Under the pieces are notes generated by a model. That model was not told the DNA's origin and made no database searches. It saw only the letters and a program-made list of their open reading frames with translations. From positions 930,001 through 994,000 of the forward strand of contig NC_021172.1 in assembly GCF_000230975.2 (NCBI RefSeq): a stretch of DNA of 64,000 nucleotides, in the 5' to 3' direction. This document shows, in pieces, positions 51,691 to 60,997 of this stretch (positions within the stretch are counted from its first letter, which is position 1; every line of letters begins with the position of its first letter). This DNA is from Hyphomicrobium denitrificans 1NES1. Its GTDB lineage: Bacteria > Pseudomonadota > Alphaproteobacteria > Rhizobiales > Hyphomicrobiaceae. The translations under genes and the position numbers were made by a program.

Positions 51691-51764
51691 TGGCGAAGCC
51701 CGGCTATTTTGCCTCGCGATGCAAAGGCCCGAGAGGGCCGGCGGAAAATAGCCGGGCGCAGCCA
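51691..51764 (-). ncRNA. Candidate structured leader RNA of the DUF2493 gene
   Basis: Outer stem TGGC/GCCA, 4-nt internal loop, 12-bp inner stem CCCGGCTATTTT/AAAATAGCCGGG, and a terminal region with hairpin GGCCCGAGAGGGCC and TCGCGA. It lies 121 bp before the DUF2493 start. Flanking GGAGCGCAGCG and AGCGGAGGATG are shared with the 49578 copy. Confidence 0.6.
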
Positions 51765-51878
51765 TTGCCGGGCGGGGCCGGCTGCCGTCCGATCGCCCTC
51801 TAGAAGGCCAGGGCGCGGACTCTGTGCGGCACTTCGGCCTCGCCCGACCGGCCATGGGGACACTCGAACTGCTGCTGC

Positions 51879-52940
51879 TCAGCCCGTCTCGGCCGACATC
51901 AAGAGCATGAAGCGGGCGACATCCTCGGGGACGAACTGAATCCGCAAGGCTGCCCGAAGCGCATCGAGGCCAAAGGCGCGTAAATCCTCGTTGAAGTCGC
52001 CGCGCCTGGGTATCCACACGATCGTCTCGACGCCAGTTGCCTCGGCGCGTTCGGTCAGAGCCATCGCGGCCACTTCGCCGGCCGCATCATTGTCGCGCGC
52101 GATATAGAGCCTGCGCAGCGTCGGCGGGAGCATAAGCGCTGCGAGGTGGTTGGCCGACAGGGCAGCGGCCATCGGCAGTGTTGGCAGCACGCAGCGCAGC
52201 GACAGCATGGTCTCGATGCCTTCGCCGGCGGCGAGCACGTCGTTCGCCACGCCGAAGCGCACGGCGTTGCCAAGGAGATCGCCCATCGCGCGTCGCGGCG
52301 TGTCGATCGGCGCCTTGCCGAGCCGCACGACGTCGAAACCGTAGGGATCAAGCCAAGTGCGGTGCGCGCCGGTGATGCGCCCATCGAGATCGGTGACGCG
52401 CGCGATCATCGCAGGCCAGGTCTCGGTCGGCGAATGCTCGTCGGGCCGGTAGTAGCAGCGCGGATGGAAGCGCAGCGCGCCATCTTCGTGCAAAGGCGTA
52501 ATGCCACGATTCCGGAGATACGTCTCTACGAGTGTGCGCATCACCGGCTGCGACATGGCGAAGAGCCGTCGTGCCGCGTCCGGCGAGCCGATTTGCGCGG
52601 GCAGTCGCGGCTGTTTCGGCCGAGGCTCCGTTTCGATGCGTGGCAGGCTAAGGAAGCGGCGGGCTTCGTCGGCGACATCGTGGAAGTCGAGGAGACCGCA
52701 GCTCTCGCGGATGACGTCCAGCAGATCGCCGTGCTCGCCGGTGGCGGCGTCGGTCCATTTGCCGGCCGGCCCTTTCGGCGACTCCTTGAGGCGGACGAAC
52801 ATGGAGCGTCCATGTGTGTTGCGCGCGTCGCCCACCAACCAGTAGCGGCCTTCGCGGTGGCCATTGGAGAGATAGTGGCGGCACACCGCCTCGGCCTCAC
52901 GCCCGAGGCGCCCTGCCAGTTCGGAGGCGTCGCGCGGCAT
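51879..52940 (-). CDS. Toprim-domain primase-like protein
   Basis: 353 residues from ATG 52940, sharing a base with the stop of the upstream giant gene. N-terminal DUF7146-like region (LAGRLGREAEAVCRHYLSNG, REGRYWLVGDAR, a degenerate primase zinc region) and a C-terminal Toprim domain (AAGEGIETMLSLR, LYIARDNDAAGEVAAMALTE). Likely a primase for complementary-strand synthesis or replication of the transferred DNA. Confidence 0.87.
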   Translation of the reverse strand: MPRDASELAGRLGREAEAVCRHYLSNGHREGRYWLVGDARNTHGRSMFVRLKESPKGPAGKWTDAATGEHGDLLDVIRESCGLLDFHDVADEARRFLSLPRIETEPRPKQPRLPAQIGSPDAARRLFAMSQPVMRTLVETYLRNRGITPLHEDGALRFHPRCYYRPDEHSPTETWPAMIARVTDLDGRITGAHRTWLDPYGFDVVRLGKAPIDTPRRAMGDLLGNAVRFGVANDVLAAGEGIETMLSLRCVLPTLPMAAALSANHLAALMLPPTLRRLYIARDNDAAGEVAAMALTERAEATGVETIVWIPRRGDFNEDLRAFGLDALRAALRIQFVPEDVARFMLLMSAETG

Positions 52941-55900
52941 CACGCGGCCTCCCGTTCGGCGATGCGCTCGACGGGATAGCGGTCGAGCACCCGCGCCAAG
53001 ACCGCGGCGCCCGTAGCGTCGGTCGGCACGAACATGCGCAGCTTCCACGAGATGATCTCGTGGAAGAGGCCGTAGACTTTGAGCCGGTCGCGCATCGTGT
53101 CGTTGAAACCCGACAGCTCGATGCGCTCGGCGCCCATGACGCGGACTCGGCGGAGCTGCAGACCTTCGGCGAGGTCGAAGACGGTCCGCCCCTCCAGGAG
53201 GGCGGCAAAGGCATTCTCGGGGGTCAGCGTCAATGCGTCCGCGGCGAGCGCGGTCGCTACCCAGGCAGGCGAAACCTTGCGGCCGATGATCCGCTCGCCG
53301 GCATCGGTCTGAAGCCGGTAGACGCGTGTCGACTCGTTCGGCAGCCGCTTCCAGATCGGCAGGAGCAACCCCGCTACAACATGGACGGTGCTGTCGGTGA
53401 ACTCGGGCACTTCGCCGAGTTCAGCGGCCCATGCCGCGGCGAAGCGCCCGCGGTCGGCCTCTGTCCAGTGGCTTTCCGCCATCGCCTTTAGCGGCAGGCT
53501 GTGATTCTCCATCGGTCGGATCAGCCGCACGCGCCGCTCGATCTCGCCGTCGTCGAGCATGAGGCTCGGCGCCGGGACCTGAACGGCGGCACGGCCGGAA
53601 CGCTCGTTGATGAGGAGCAGGGCGCGCGGATCGGAGAGCCTATCGAGCCCCTCGTCCAGCGTGACAGGATGGTTGCGCTGGCGCTCGGTGATGGTGAGTA
53701 GCCGAGTCTCCGCGCCGGTGCCGGGATGGGTGTAGATCGTGCGTCGATCGGTGACGACGAAGCTTTCGGCCCGCAGCGTCTCCAAACCGACGTCGTATGT
53801 ACCGGACGCGATCGCGCCCTCGATGCGCGCGGTGAGCAACTGCTCGAACGCGGTGAACAGCACGTTCTGCAGGTCGATGGTCAACGCCAGCAATCTGTTC
53901 AAAAAGGTGGTGATCGGCGGCAGCTCGTCCTTGATGCCGTTCGCGTCCGTGAGTTTGAGGCCGGTCGAGTCCTCGAAGGTCTGAAGCGAGCAGCCTTCGA
54001 CCTTGCCGCGCGCCAGCAGCATGTAGAGCTGGCGCAACGCGTCGCGACCGTAATGGCTTTCGAGATTGTCCTCGGGCCTGAACAAGCCCTGGCCGCCGGT
54101 TTGGCGTTGGCCGCGCGTGATCGCACCCAGCGTGTCGAGACGGCGCGCGATCGTGCTGAGAAAGCGCTTCTCCGCCTTCACGTCCGTCGCGATTGGCCGG
54201 AACAGCGGCGGCTGCGCCTGGTTGGTGCGGTTCGTGCGGCCTAAGCCCTGGATGGCGGCATCCGCCTTCCATCCGGGTTCGAGCAGGTAGTGGATGCGCA
54301 ACCTGCGATTCCGCGCCGACAGCTCGGCGTGATAGCTGCGCCCGGTGCCGCCGGCGTCGCTGAAGACGAGGATGCGCTTGGCGTCATCCATGAAGGCGGC
54401 GGTCTCGGCGAGGTTCGCCGAGGCGGCGCGGTTTTCGACCTGCAGCCGATCACCCTTGCGGATGACGCGCCGCGAGCGGCCGGTGACTTCGGCGACCGTA
54501 TCGGTGCCGAAGCGCTGGACGATCTGGTCCAGTGCGCCCGGCACGGGCGGGAGCGAGGCGAGCTTTTCGATCAACCGGTCGCGGCGTGCGACAGCATCGC
54601 GACTCTCGACCGGCTGGCCGTCGCGATAGACGGGCCGGGACGAGAGATTGCCTTCGCTGTCGGTGAACGGCTCGTAGAGCTGCACCGGGAAAGAGTGGGC
54701 GAGATAGTCGAGCACGTACTCGCGCGGCGTGATATCGACTTGGACGTCGCCCCAGTCCTCGGTCGGGATTTCCGCGAGCCGGCGCTCCATCAGCGCCTCG
54801 CCGGTCGAGACGAGCTGGATGACGGCGGCATGGCCCGCCTCGAGATCGCGCTCGATCGAGCGCATCAGCGAGGGCGTCTTCATCGATGTGAGCAGATGGC
54901 CGAAGAAGCGCTGCTTGGCGCTCTCGAAAGCGGACCGCGCGGCGGACTTCGCCTGGGCATTCAGCGTACCGGTCTCGCCCGTGATGTTGGCCGCGCGCAT
55001 CGCCGCGTCGAGATTGTTGTGAATGATCGAGAAGGCGCCGGCATAGGCATCGTAGATGCGGATCTGCTCCGGCGTGAACTGGTGCTCGACGAGCTCGTAT
55101 TCGACGCCTTCGTAGGAGAGCGAGCGGGCCGCATAGAGGCCGAGCGCCTTGAGATCTCGTGCCAGTACTTCCATCGCCGCGACGCCACCGTCTTCGATCG
55201 CTTCGACGAACTCGGCGCGCGTGGCGAAAGGAAAATCTTCGCCGCCCCACAAGCCGAGGCGTTGCGCATAAGCGAGGTTGTGGACCGTCGTCGCGCCGGT
55301 CGCTGAGACGTAGACGACGCGAGCGTTCGGCAGGGCGTGCTGGAGTCTGAGGCCCGCGCGTCCCTGCTGCGACGGCGCCTGCTCGCCGCGCTCGCCTTTG
55401 CCGCCGACGGCGTTCTGCATCGCATGCGACTCGTCGAAGATGATCACTCCATCGAAACCGGAGCCCAACCATTCGACGATCTGCCGGACGCGCGAAAGCT
55501 TCTCGCCGCGTTCGTCGGTGCGCAGCGTGGCATAGGTCGCAAATAGGACGCCTTCCGCGAGCCGGATCGGCGTGCCCTGGCGAAAGCGCGAGAGCGGCGT
55601 CACGAGGAGCCGCTCCATGCCGAGCGCCGACCAGTCGCGCTGCGCGTCCTCGATCAGCTTGTCGGACTTGCTGATCCAGACGGCGCGCCGCCGGCCTTTC
55701 AGCCAATTGTCGAGGAGGATGCCGGCGACTTGGCGGCCCTTGCCGGCGCCGGTGCCATCGCCGAGAAACCAGCCACGGCGAAAGCGGACGGCGTTCTCCG
55801 CATCGTCGCGCGTGGCGGTGACGAGGTCGAGAGTCTCATCAACCGCCCACGACCCGGCGAGGAAATCGGCATGGGCCTCGCCGGCGTAGATGACGCTCTC

Positions 55901-57265
55901 GAGCTGCGCGTCGGACAGCAGGCCATCGGTGATGAGAGTTGCCGGGAGATGCGGCCGATACGAGGGTTGGGGTGGCGCGACCGAGGCCATCGCCGCAGAC
56001 TGCACCAGCTTCGTTGGATGCGCCTGAGAGCCGGGAATACGGATCGACTGAAGGACGTATGCTTCATAAAGCGCATCCGTGAGACGGCTCCCCTCGGGCG
56101 GCGTCCAGTCCACGGTCTCGCAGGCAAGCTCGACACCTTCGGGCTCGGCGATGGCCGCCGCCGCTGGCCGCGCTGCGGCACGCGCGAGATGGCCGCGAAC
56201 GGTACGCGGGGTTGCGGAATTCGCCACCGGCGCCGTGCGGAGCGTCGTGGTGATCGAGCGTCGTGGCGGGACGTGCTCTGCGATCCAGGCGAGCAGCGTC
56301 GCCACATCGGGCGCGCTCCCTGCGGACGGTGGAAACCACGCCGGGTCAGGCGCCGGCACACGATCGATGACGGTGAGGCGGGTCTCGGTCGTCGTGCCAT
56401 GCTTGGCATAGACTGCGCCATCGATCGCCGCGGTGAACACGATGCGGCCGCGCTCCTGGAGGCGGGCGAAGGCATCGCGCCAGGCCGGCGTCTCGGGACT
56501 GAAATTGGCGCCGGTGATTGCCACGAGCCGCCCACCAATGGCGAGACGCGCTAGCGCCGAGGCGACGTGACGATAAGCAGCGTCGGCCATGTGGCGATCG
56601 ACATTCGCGATTGCGGAGAATGGCGGGTTCATCAGCACGATTGTTGGCGTTACCGCAGCGTCGAGATGATCGTCGATCTGCGCTGCATCGAAGCGACTGG
56701 CGGTGATGCCGGGAAAGAGGTGGTCGAGGAGCGCGGCGCGAGTATCGGCCAGCTCGTTCAGCACGAGCGCGCCGCCGGCGATCTCAGCCAGGATGGCGAG
56801 GAGCCCAGTGCCGGCGGAGGGCTCCAGCACGCGGTCAGTCGAGGTAATGGCGGCTGCGGTGCAGGCCGCGAGACCGAGCGCGATCGGCGTCGAGAATTGT
56901 TGGAGCGCCTGGCTCTCCTCGGAACGCCGCGTGTGGGTGGGCAGAAGGCCGGCGATCTTCGTCAGTGCGGCAAGTCGTGAAGCCGGAGAGTCGGCTTTGC
57001 GTAAAAGCGCCTTACCGTATTTGCGCAGGAACAGGACGGTGGCCGCCTCACAAGCATCGTAGGCAGTCTTCCAGTCCCATGCGCCGACGGCATCGGAAGC
57101 GCCGAAGGCTGTCTCCATTGCGAACCGCAGGACACCGGCGTCGATGCGCCGTCCGCGTTCGAGATCGGGAAGGAGAAGCCGCGCGGCCTGGAGGATGCCG
57201 GCAGATGCGGATGTGGGCGATGGCGCAGCCGCACAGGCGGCCGCGACGCGGGAAACAGTCGTCAT
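52940..57265 (-). CDS. Giant N6-methylase-strawberry-notch helicase fusion
   Basis: 1441 residues. N-terminal methyltransferase fold: QQFSTP (122-127), SAM motif LEPSAGTGLL (147-156) and catalytic NPPF (213-216). Then a superfamily 2 helicase of the strawberry-notch type: Walker A GDGTGAGKGRQ (about 498-508), IIFDESHAMQN (about 608-618), VYVSATGAT, and the second RecA domain with IQGLGRTNRTNQAQPP. Typical of large mobile elements; proposed to modify or protect incoming DNA. Terminator upstream and Toprim gene coupled downstream. Confidence 0.9.
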   Translation of the reverse strand: MTTVSRVAAACAAAPSPTSASAGILQAARLLLPDLERGRRIDAGVLRFAMETAFGASDAVGAWDWKTAYDACEAATVLFLRKYGKALLRKADSPASRLAALTKIAGLLPTHTRRSEESQALQQFSTPIALGLAACTAAAITSTDRVLEPSAGTGLLAILAEIAGGALVLNELADTRAALLDHLFPGITASRFDAAQIDDHLDAAVTPTIVLMNPPFSAIANVDRHMADAAYRHVASALARLAIGGRLVAITGANFSPETPAWRDAFARLQERGRIVFTAAIDGAVYAKHGTTTETRLTVIDRVPAPDPAWFPPSAGSAPDVATLLAWIAEHVPPRRSITTTLRTAPVANSATPRTVRGHLARAAARPAAAAIAEPEGVELACETVDWTPPEGSRLTDALYEAYVLQSIRIPGSQAHPTKLVQSAAMASVAPPQPSYRPHLPATLITDGLLSDAQLESVIYAGEAHADFLAGSWAVDETLDLVTATRDDAENAVRFRRGWFLGDGTGAGKGRQVAGILLDNWLKGRRRAVWISKSDKLIEDAQRDWSALGMERLLVTPLSRFRQGTPIRLAEGVLFATYATLRTDERGEKLSRVRQIVEWLGSGFDGVIIFDESHAMQNAVGGKGERGEQAPSQQGRAGLRLQHALPNARVVYVSATGATTVHNLAYAQRLGLWGGEDFPFATRAEFVEAIEDGGVAAMEVLARDLKALGLYAARSLSYEGVEYELVEHQFTPEQIRIYDAYAGAFSIIHNNLDAAMRAANITGETGTLNAQAKSAARSAFESAKQRFFGHLLTSMKTPSLMRSIERDLEAGHAAVIQLVSTGEALMERRLAEIPTEDWGDVQVDITPREYVLDYLAHSFPVQLYEPFTDSEGNLSSRPVYRDGQPVESRDAVARRDRLIEKLASLPPVPGALDQIVQRFGTDTVAEVTGRSRRVIRKGDRLQVENRAASANLAETAAFMDDAKRILVFSDAGGTGRSYHAELSARNRRLRIHYLLEPGWKADAAIQGLGRTNRTNQAQPPLFRPIATDVKAEKRFLSTIARRLDTLGAITRGQRQTGGQGLFRPEDNLESHYGRDALRQLYMLLARGKVEGCSLQTFEDSTGLKLTDANGIKDELPPITTFLNRLLALTIDLQNVLFTAFEQLLTARIEGAIASGTYDVGLETLRAESFVVTDRRTIYTHPGTGAETRLLTITERQRNHPVTLDEGLDRLSDPRALLLINERSGRAAVQVPAPSLMLDDGEIERRVRLIRPMENHSLPLKAMAESHWTEADRGRFAAAWAAELGEVPEFTDSTVHVVAGLLLPIWKRLPNESTRVYRLQTDAGERIIGRKVSPAWVATALAADALTLTPENAFAALLEGRTVFDLAEGLQLRRVRVMGAERIELSGFNDTMRDRLKVYGLFHEIISWKLRMFVPTDATGAAVLARVLDRYPVERIAEREAA

Positions 57266-57385
57266 GAAGGGAACCTCGGGAGAGCGGGTGCGGGCCGAGC
57301 CGACGGGCGCTCTCTCTCGATCCCGATCGGCTCAAACCCCTCCCGGCCGGCCTCTCGCTCTCCTGTTAACGCTCGTGATCCTTCA

Positions 57386-57418
57386 AAACGAAAGCGCCCG
57401 ACGCGATGGCCGGGCGCT
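57386..57418 (-). terminator. Rho-independent terminator after parB
   Basis: Minus strand: AGCGCCCG(10 nt)CGGGCGCT followed by TTCGTTTTG, 57 bp after the parB stop and upstream of the methylase-helicase gene. Confidence 0.75.
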
Positions 57419-57474
57419 GAGGACGATAATCAGAAAGGTGAGCGGGACGGCCGATGCCGCCCCGCTCGTCGTCA

Positions 57475-59610
57475 TTATTCCGCGGCGATCACGGCAGGCT
57501 CGTCCGCGTCTTCTTCGCCGGTGCCTTCCTCGTCGTCGGAGAGGAAGGCGGGCAGAGCCTCGTCACCCTCCGCGACGTTGCCGTCGATTGCCTCCGCGGC
57601 GTCGGCAACCGATGTGCGCAGCGGCTCGGGGAGCCAGCCGGTGCCCTCCAGCAGGCGCTCGGCCTCCTTAGCCATGTCGGCCTTCTTCAGGTGGTCGATA
57701 AGCTGCGCGGACTGTTCGCCCTTCGCCTCGCGCACCGCCTCGAGGATGCGGGGCTTGGTGACGCGGCCGAGATAGCTGTCGACTGTCGGCCGCCAGCCGG
57801 CCTCGACCATGTCGAGCTCGACCGCGCGCGCGAGACGCTCGGCCTGAACGAGGCGGCGCTGGATGCCATGAGCCGAGACGCCGGGGCCGCCGTAGCGGTC
57901 GCCCTTCTCGTAGAGCGCGTTGACCCCGAAGGAGACGCAGTGGGCCAAGAGCGCGGCCCGACTGGGTTCGTCGAGAGCGGCGAGCCAGTCCCAGAGGGCC
58001 GCCTCGTCCTTCGGCAGGTCGGTCTTCCAGGCCTGATGCCGTTCCGCGACCGCCTTCGCGGGCAGGCTGTCCTTCAGGTCCGCCGGCTGGATCGAGAAAA
58101 AGACCTCCCGCACGGACGCTTCGATACAGGCGCCTGATGCCGCGTGCTGGAAGGTGTCCAGGCAGAGCTTGTGCAGCAGCGCCGTCATCGCGACATGGGG
58201 ATTGTTCGCCACCGCATCCCGCAGCGCCAGTGTCCGATAGGCGGTCAGTTCGCTCACCAGCCGGTCGGGGAGCGGCTTGACGATATCCTCCTCGTCCTCC
58301 TCGGCCTCGGGCTGGCCGCCGATCGTGATGACGGCGCGCTGGATCGTCGGCGCGGACGGCTCGAAACCTTCGCTCGTATTGCCGTCGCTGCCGGTTTCGC
58401 CGTCCGTATTCGTGCTGGCAGGCGCCTCATCCTCCGGGCGGACGTAGCCGCGATCGACCGAAAGGCTGCCATCCGAGTCGATGCTGACGAAGACGCCGGC
58501 GCGGGCGATCTCGGCGGGATCGTAGCTGACCGGACGATCGTCGAAGGCGGCGAGCGCTGTTTCGATTTCGCCGAGACGACTATCGACGTCGTCGGGAAGC
58601 TCATCGGCGTTCTCGTACGCCGCCTCGAGCTTGGCGTACTTGGCCTTCAACGCCTCGATCGTCGCCTGTTCCTCGGCCGTGAGATCCGTCGGCGTCCCTT
58701 CGAGCTCGCGCAACTGATGCGTATGGCCGAACGGGAAATCGACATTCACCTCGATCCATTTCCACCCTTCGGCCGCGATCTTCTCCGCCTCGGCCTTCAG
58801 CTTCTCCGCGACGAGCGCATCGAGAAGGCCGACATTCTCCAGCCATCCGCCATCGTCCTGTTGAAAGAGATCGCGCATGACGATGCCGCCAGCCTGCTCG
58901 TAAGCCTCGATGCCAACGAACAGGGCTCGCCTGTCCGATGCGCGCGCGGTCCGCTCGGTCAACATGCGGCGGATCTGATAGGGCTCCTGGCTATAGGAGC
59001 GCTGAAGCGACTCCCAGACCTGCTCTTGGCGCGCGTGATCGTTTGTCACCGCGAACGCCATGAGCTGTTCGAGCGACATGCCGTCTCCGGCATAGATGTC
59101 GAGCAGCTTCTCCGAAACCGTCGCGAGGCGCAGTCGCTGCTTCACCACGTTCACGCCGACGAAGAAGGCGGCAGCGATCTCTTCCTCGGATTGGCCCTTC
59201 TGGCGCAATACCTGAAAGGCGCGGAACTGGTCGAGAGGATGGAGCGACGCGCGGTGAACGTTCTCGGCCAACGAGTCTTCTTCGGCGGAGATGTCGACGC
59301 TGGGATCGCGCACGACGCAGGGCACCGGCGCCGTTTTGGCGAGACGCTTCTGCTTGACGAGCAACTGGAGCGCACGATAGCGCCGGCCACCGGCCGGGAC
59401 CTCGAACATGCCGGTCTCCAGGCCATCGGCATCGAGCACCGGCCGGACATTAAGGCTTTGCAGGAGCGTGCGCCGCGCGATGTCCTCCGCCAGTTCCTCG
59501 ATCGAGACGCCGGCCTTCACGCGCCGGACATTCGATTGGGAGAGAACGAGCTTGTTGAAGGGGATGTCGCGCGACGACGACAGGGTGATCTTCTGAACGG
59601 CAGTGGCCAT
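57475..59610 (-). CDS. parB: Large ParB/Spo0J-family protein
   Basis: 711 residues from ATG 59610. N-terminal ParB nuclease-like fold with GGRRYRAL (74-81) and AENVHRASLHPLDQ (115-128), the CTP-binding motif region, then an HTH (EIAAAFFVGVNVVKQRLRLA). The remaining 500 residues are a helical, acidic extension with a disordered acidic stretch near 430-470 and an acidic tail. Long ParB proteins of this type lie beside ardC and methylase-helicase genes on Rhizobiales elements and may do more than partition. Confidence 0.9.
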   Translation of the reverse strand: MATAVQKITLSSSRDIPFNKLVLSQSNVRRVKAGVSIEELAEDIARRTLLQSLNVRPVLDADGLETGMFEVPAGGRRYRALQLLVKQKRLAKTAPVPCVVRDPSVDISAEEDSLAENVHRASLHPLDQFRAFQVLRQKGQSEEEIAAAFFVGVNVVKQRLRLATVSEKLLDIYAGDGMSLEQLMAFAVTNDHARQEQVWESLQRSYSQEPYQIRRMLTERTARASDRRALFVGIEAYEQAGGIVMRDLFQQDDGGWLENVGLLDALVAEKLKAEAEKIAAEGWKWIEVNVDFPFGHTHQLRELEGTPTDLTAEEQATIEALKAKYAKLEAAYENADELPDDVDSRLGEIETALAAFDDRPVSYDPAEIARAGVFVSIDSDGSLSVDRGYVRPEDEAPASTNTDGETGSDGNTSEGFEPSAPTIQRAVITIGGQPEAEEDEEDIVKPLPDRLVSELTAYRTLALRDAVANNPHVAMTALLHKLCLDTFQHAASGACIEASVREVFFSIQPADLKDSLPAKAVAERHQAWKTDLPKDEAALWDWLAALDEPSRAALLAHCVSFGVNALYEKGDRYGGPGVSAHGIQRRLVQAERLARAVELDMVEAGWRPTVDSYLGRVTKPRILEAVREAKGEQSAQLIDHLKKADMAKEAERLLEGTGWLPEPLRTSVADAAEAIDGNVAEGDEALPAFLSDDEEGTGEEDADEPAVIAAE

Positions 59611-59621
59611 TGGGAGGTCTC

Positions 59622-59667
59622 CGCGACGGGCGCCGAAAGACTTTCTCTCGGCTTCCAACCCGTCACG
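59622..59667 (-). promoter_or_regulatory. Hairpin leader abutting the parB ribosome site
   Basis: RNA stem CGTGACGGG/CCCGTCGCG (one G-U) enclosing a second hairpin GCCGAG/TTCGGC; the 3' arm runs into GGAGA, the ribosome site. Near-identical layout before ardC (60746-60793). Confidence 0.6.
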
Positions 59668-59782
59668 AAGACCGGCGCAGCCCTCTTCCTCTGAGCGCCG
59701 GATATCCGGCGAACCGGAGATCCGCATCCGCACAAATCCGGCTTTGCGTGACGGCCGGCTTACCGTTGCTACAGAAGGCGCA

Positions 59783-60736
59783 TTACGCGGCCGCCTGCTC
59801 GTTCGCGGTGGAGGCCTGTGCGTCATCCACAGGAAGAAAGCCGAGAAGGAAGTCCGCAGCTTTGCTCGCCTGCGATGCCGCGCGAACGATGGCTCGGTTG
59901 TCCTCGCGCAGCACCTCGAGCCAGGAGCCGATATAATCGGCATGGCGTACGGTCGGCACAATGCCGAGCGAGGCGCAACAAAACGCAGCGTTCATCTCGG
60001 CGACCAGCTCTTCGAACGCATACTTCTTCGAGCCGAAGGAACCAGAGAGGTCGCGATTGAGCCGGTGCGGTGCGCCGCTGGCGTGACCGAGCTCGTGGAG
60101 CGCCGTGCGGTGCCAGTTGATCGGCTCGAAATAGGCTTGCGGCGGTGGGACCTGCACATAGTCGTGTGCGGGCATGTAGAAGGCCCGGCTGCCGCCGATG
60201 CGGAAATCGATGCCGCTCGCTTTGATCAACGCGTCCACCTTGGGCTCGATGAGACCCGGCTCGGGTGGCGGTGCGGCGACCACGAGATTCTCCGGCAGGC
60301 CTTCGCATTGCGCCAGGTTGAAGACGGTGAAGCGCTTCAGGAAGGGGATCGCTTGCGCTTCCTCACCGGTCTCTTGCGCCCGTTTCTTCTCGTCGTCGGG
60401 AACGAAGCGGTCGGCATAGACGACGGTGGTGCCGTGCTCGCCCTTGCGGACGTTGCCGCCAAGACCGAGGGCCTGGCGAAACGTCAGCCAACCCTGGACC
60501 GGGAAGCCGTGCTCGATGACCGAACCCCAGAGGATCAGCACGTTGATCCCGGAATAGAACCGGCCAGTGCTGGCGTTCTTCGGCATGGCGAGCGGCGCCT
60601 TCGCTGCCGCCGTGCCCCAAGGCTGCACCCAGGGCACACGGCCGGCCTCCAGCTCGGCAATGATCTTGGTGGTGATTTCATCGTAGAGGCTCGTCCGGCT
60701 GGCACCGGACCGAGCGCGAGCGGCGTCTCTGGACAT
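59783..60736 (-). CDS. ardC: ArdC-family antirestriction protein with zincin metallopeptidase
   Basis: 317 residues. N-terminal ssDNA-binding ArdC domain (LYDEITTKIIAELEAGRVPW, SGINVLILW, WLTFRQALGLGGNVRKGE) and C-terminal zincin site TALHELGHASG (His214, Glu215, His218) with Glu242 downstream. ArdC-type proteins protect incoming single-stranded DNA and counter restriction. Own promoter with an operator-like dyad (60914-60943) and a hairpin leader. Confidence 0.93.
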   Translation of the reverse strand: MSRDAARARSGASRTSLYDEITTKIIAELEAGRVPWVQPWGTAAAKAPLAMPKNASTGRFYSGINVLILWGSVIEHGFPVQGWLTFRQALGLGGNVRKGEHGTTVVYADRFVPDDEKKRAQETGEEAQAIPFLKRFTVFNLAQCEGLPENLVVAAPPPEPGLIEPKVDALIKASGIDFRIGGSRAFYMPAHDYVQVPPPQAYFEPINWHRTALHELGHASGAPHRLNRDLSGSFGSKKYAFEELVAEMNAAFCCASLGIVPTVRHADYIGSWLEVLREDNRAIVRAASQASKAADFLLGFLPVDDAQASTANEQAAA

Positions 60737-60745
60737 CGCGGATCT

Positions 60746-60793
60746 CCGCGACGGGCGCCGGGAGCCTCTCTCCCAGTCCTCAACCCGTCACGG
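60746..60793 (-). promoter_or_regulatory. Hairpin leader abutting the ardC ribosome site
   Basis: RNA stem CCGTGACGGG/CCCGTCGCGG enclosing GGGAG-agag-gCTCCC. Directly after it, CGCGGAGATCCGCG is itself a perfect small hairpin containing the GGAG ribosome site. Matches the parB leader with changed inner stem. Confidence 0.6.
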
Positions 60794-60913
60794 AAAACCC
60801 GTCCGCACTCTCACTCTCGGGGCGTTGCGGGGGTGTCCCCGCAGAAGGGGTCGGCCGAGACTACAGGCTCGGCCGTAGGGGAAGGCTTTCCCTTCATTGT
60901 TTGAAATATTCGG

Positions 60914-60943
60914 AATTATCGTAGTCGAGCTACGACAGCGGCA
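60914..60943 (-). promoter_or_regulatory. ardC promoter with dyad in the spacer
   Basis: Minus strand: TTGCCG, 18-bp spacer, GATAAT. The spacer contains CGTAGCTCGACTACG, arms CGTAG/CTACG (60919-60933), a likely operator. The transcript would have a leader of about 170 nt with three GC-rich hairpins. Confidence 0.55.
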
Positions 60944-60997
60944 ACAAAGTTAAATAACCGTATCCGGCTTGGTGGCGGCCATCGTCGCTGAATGTCT

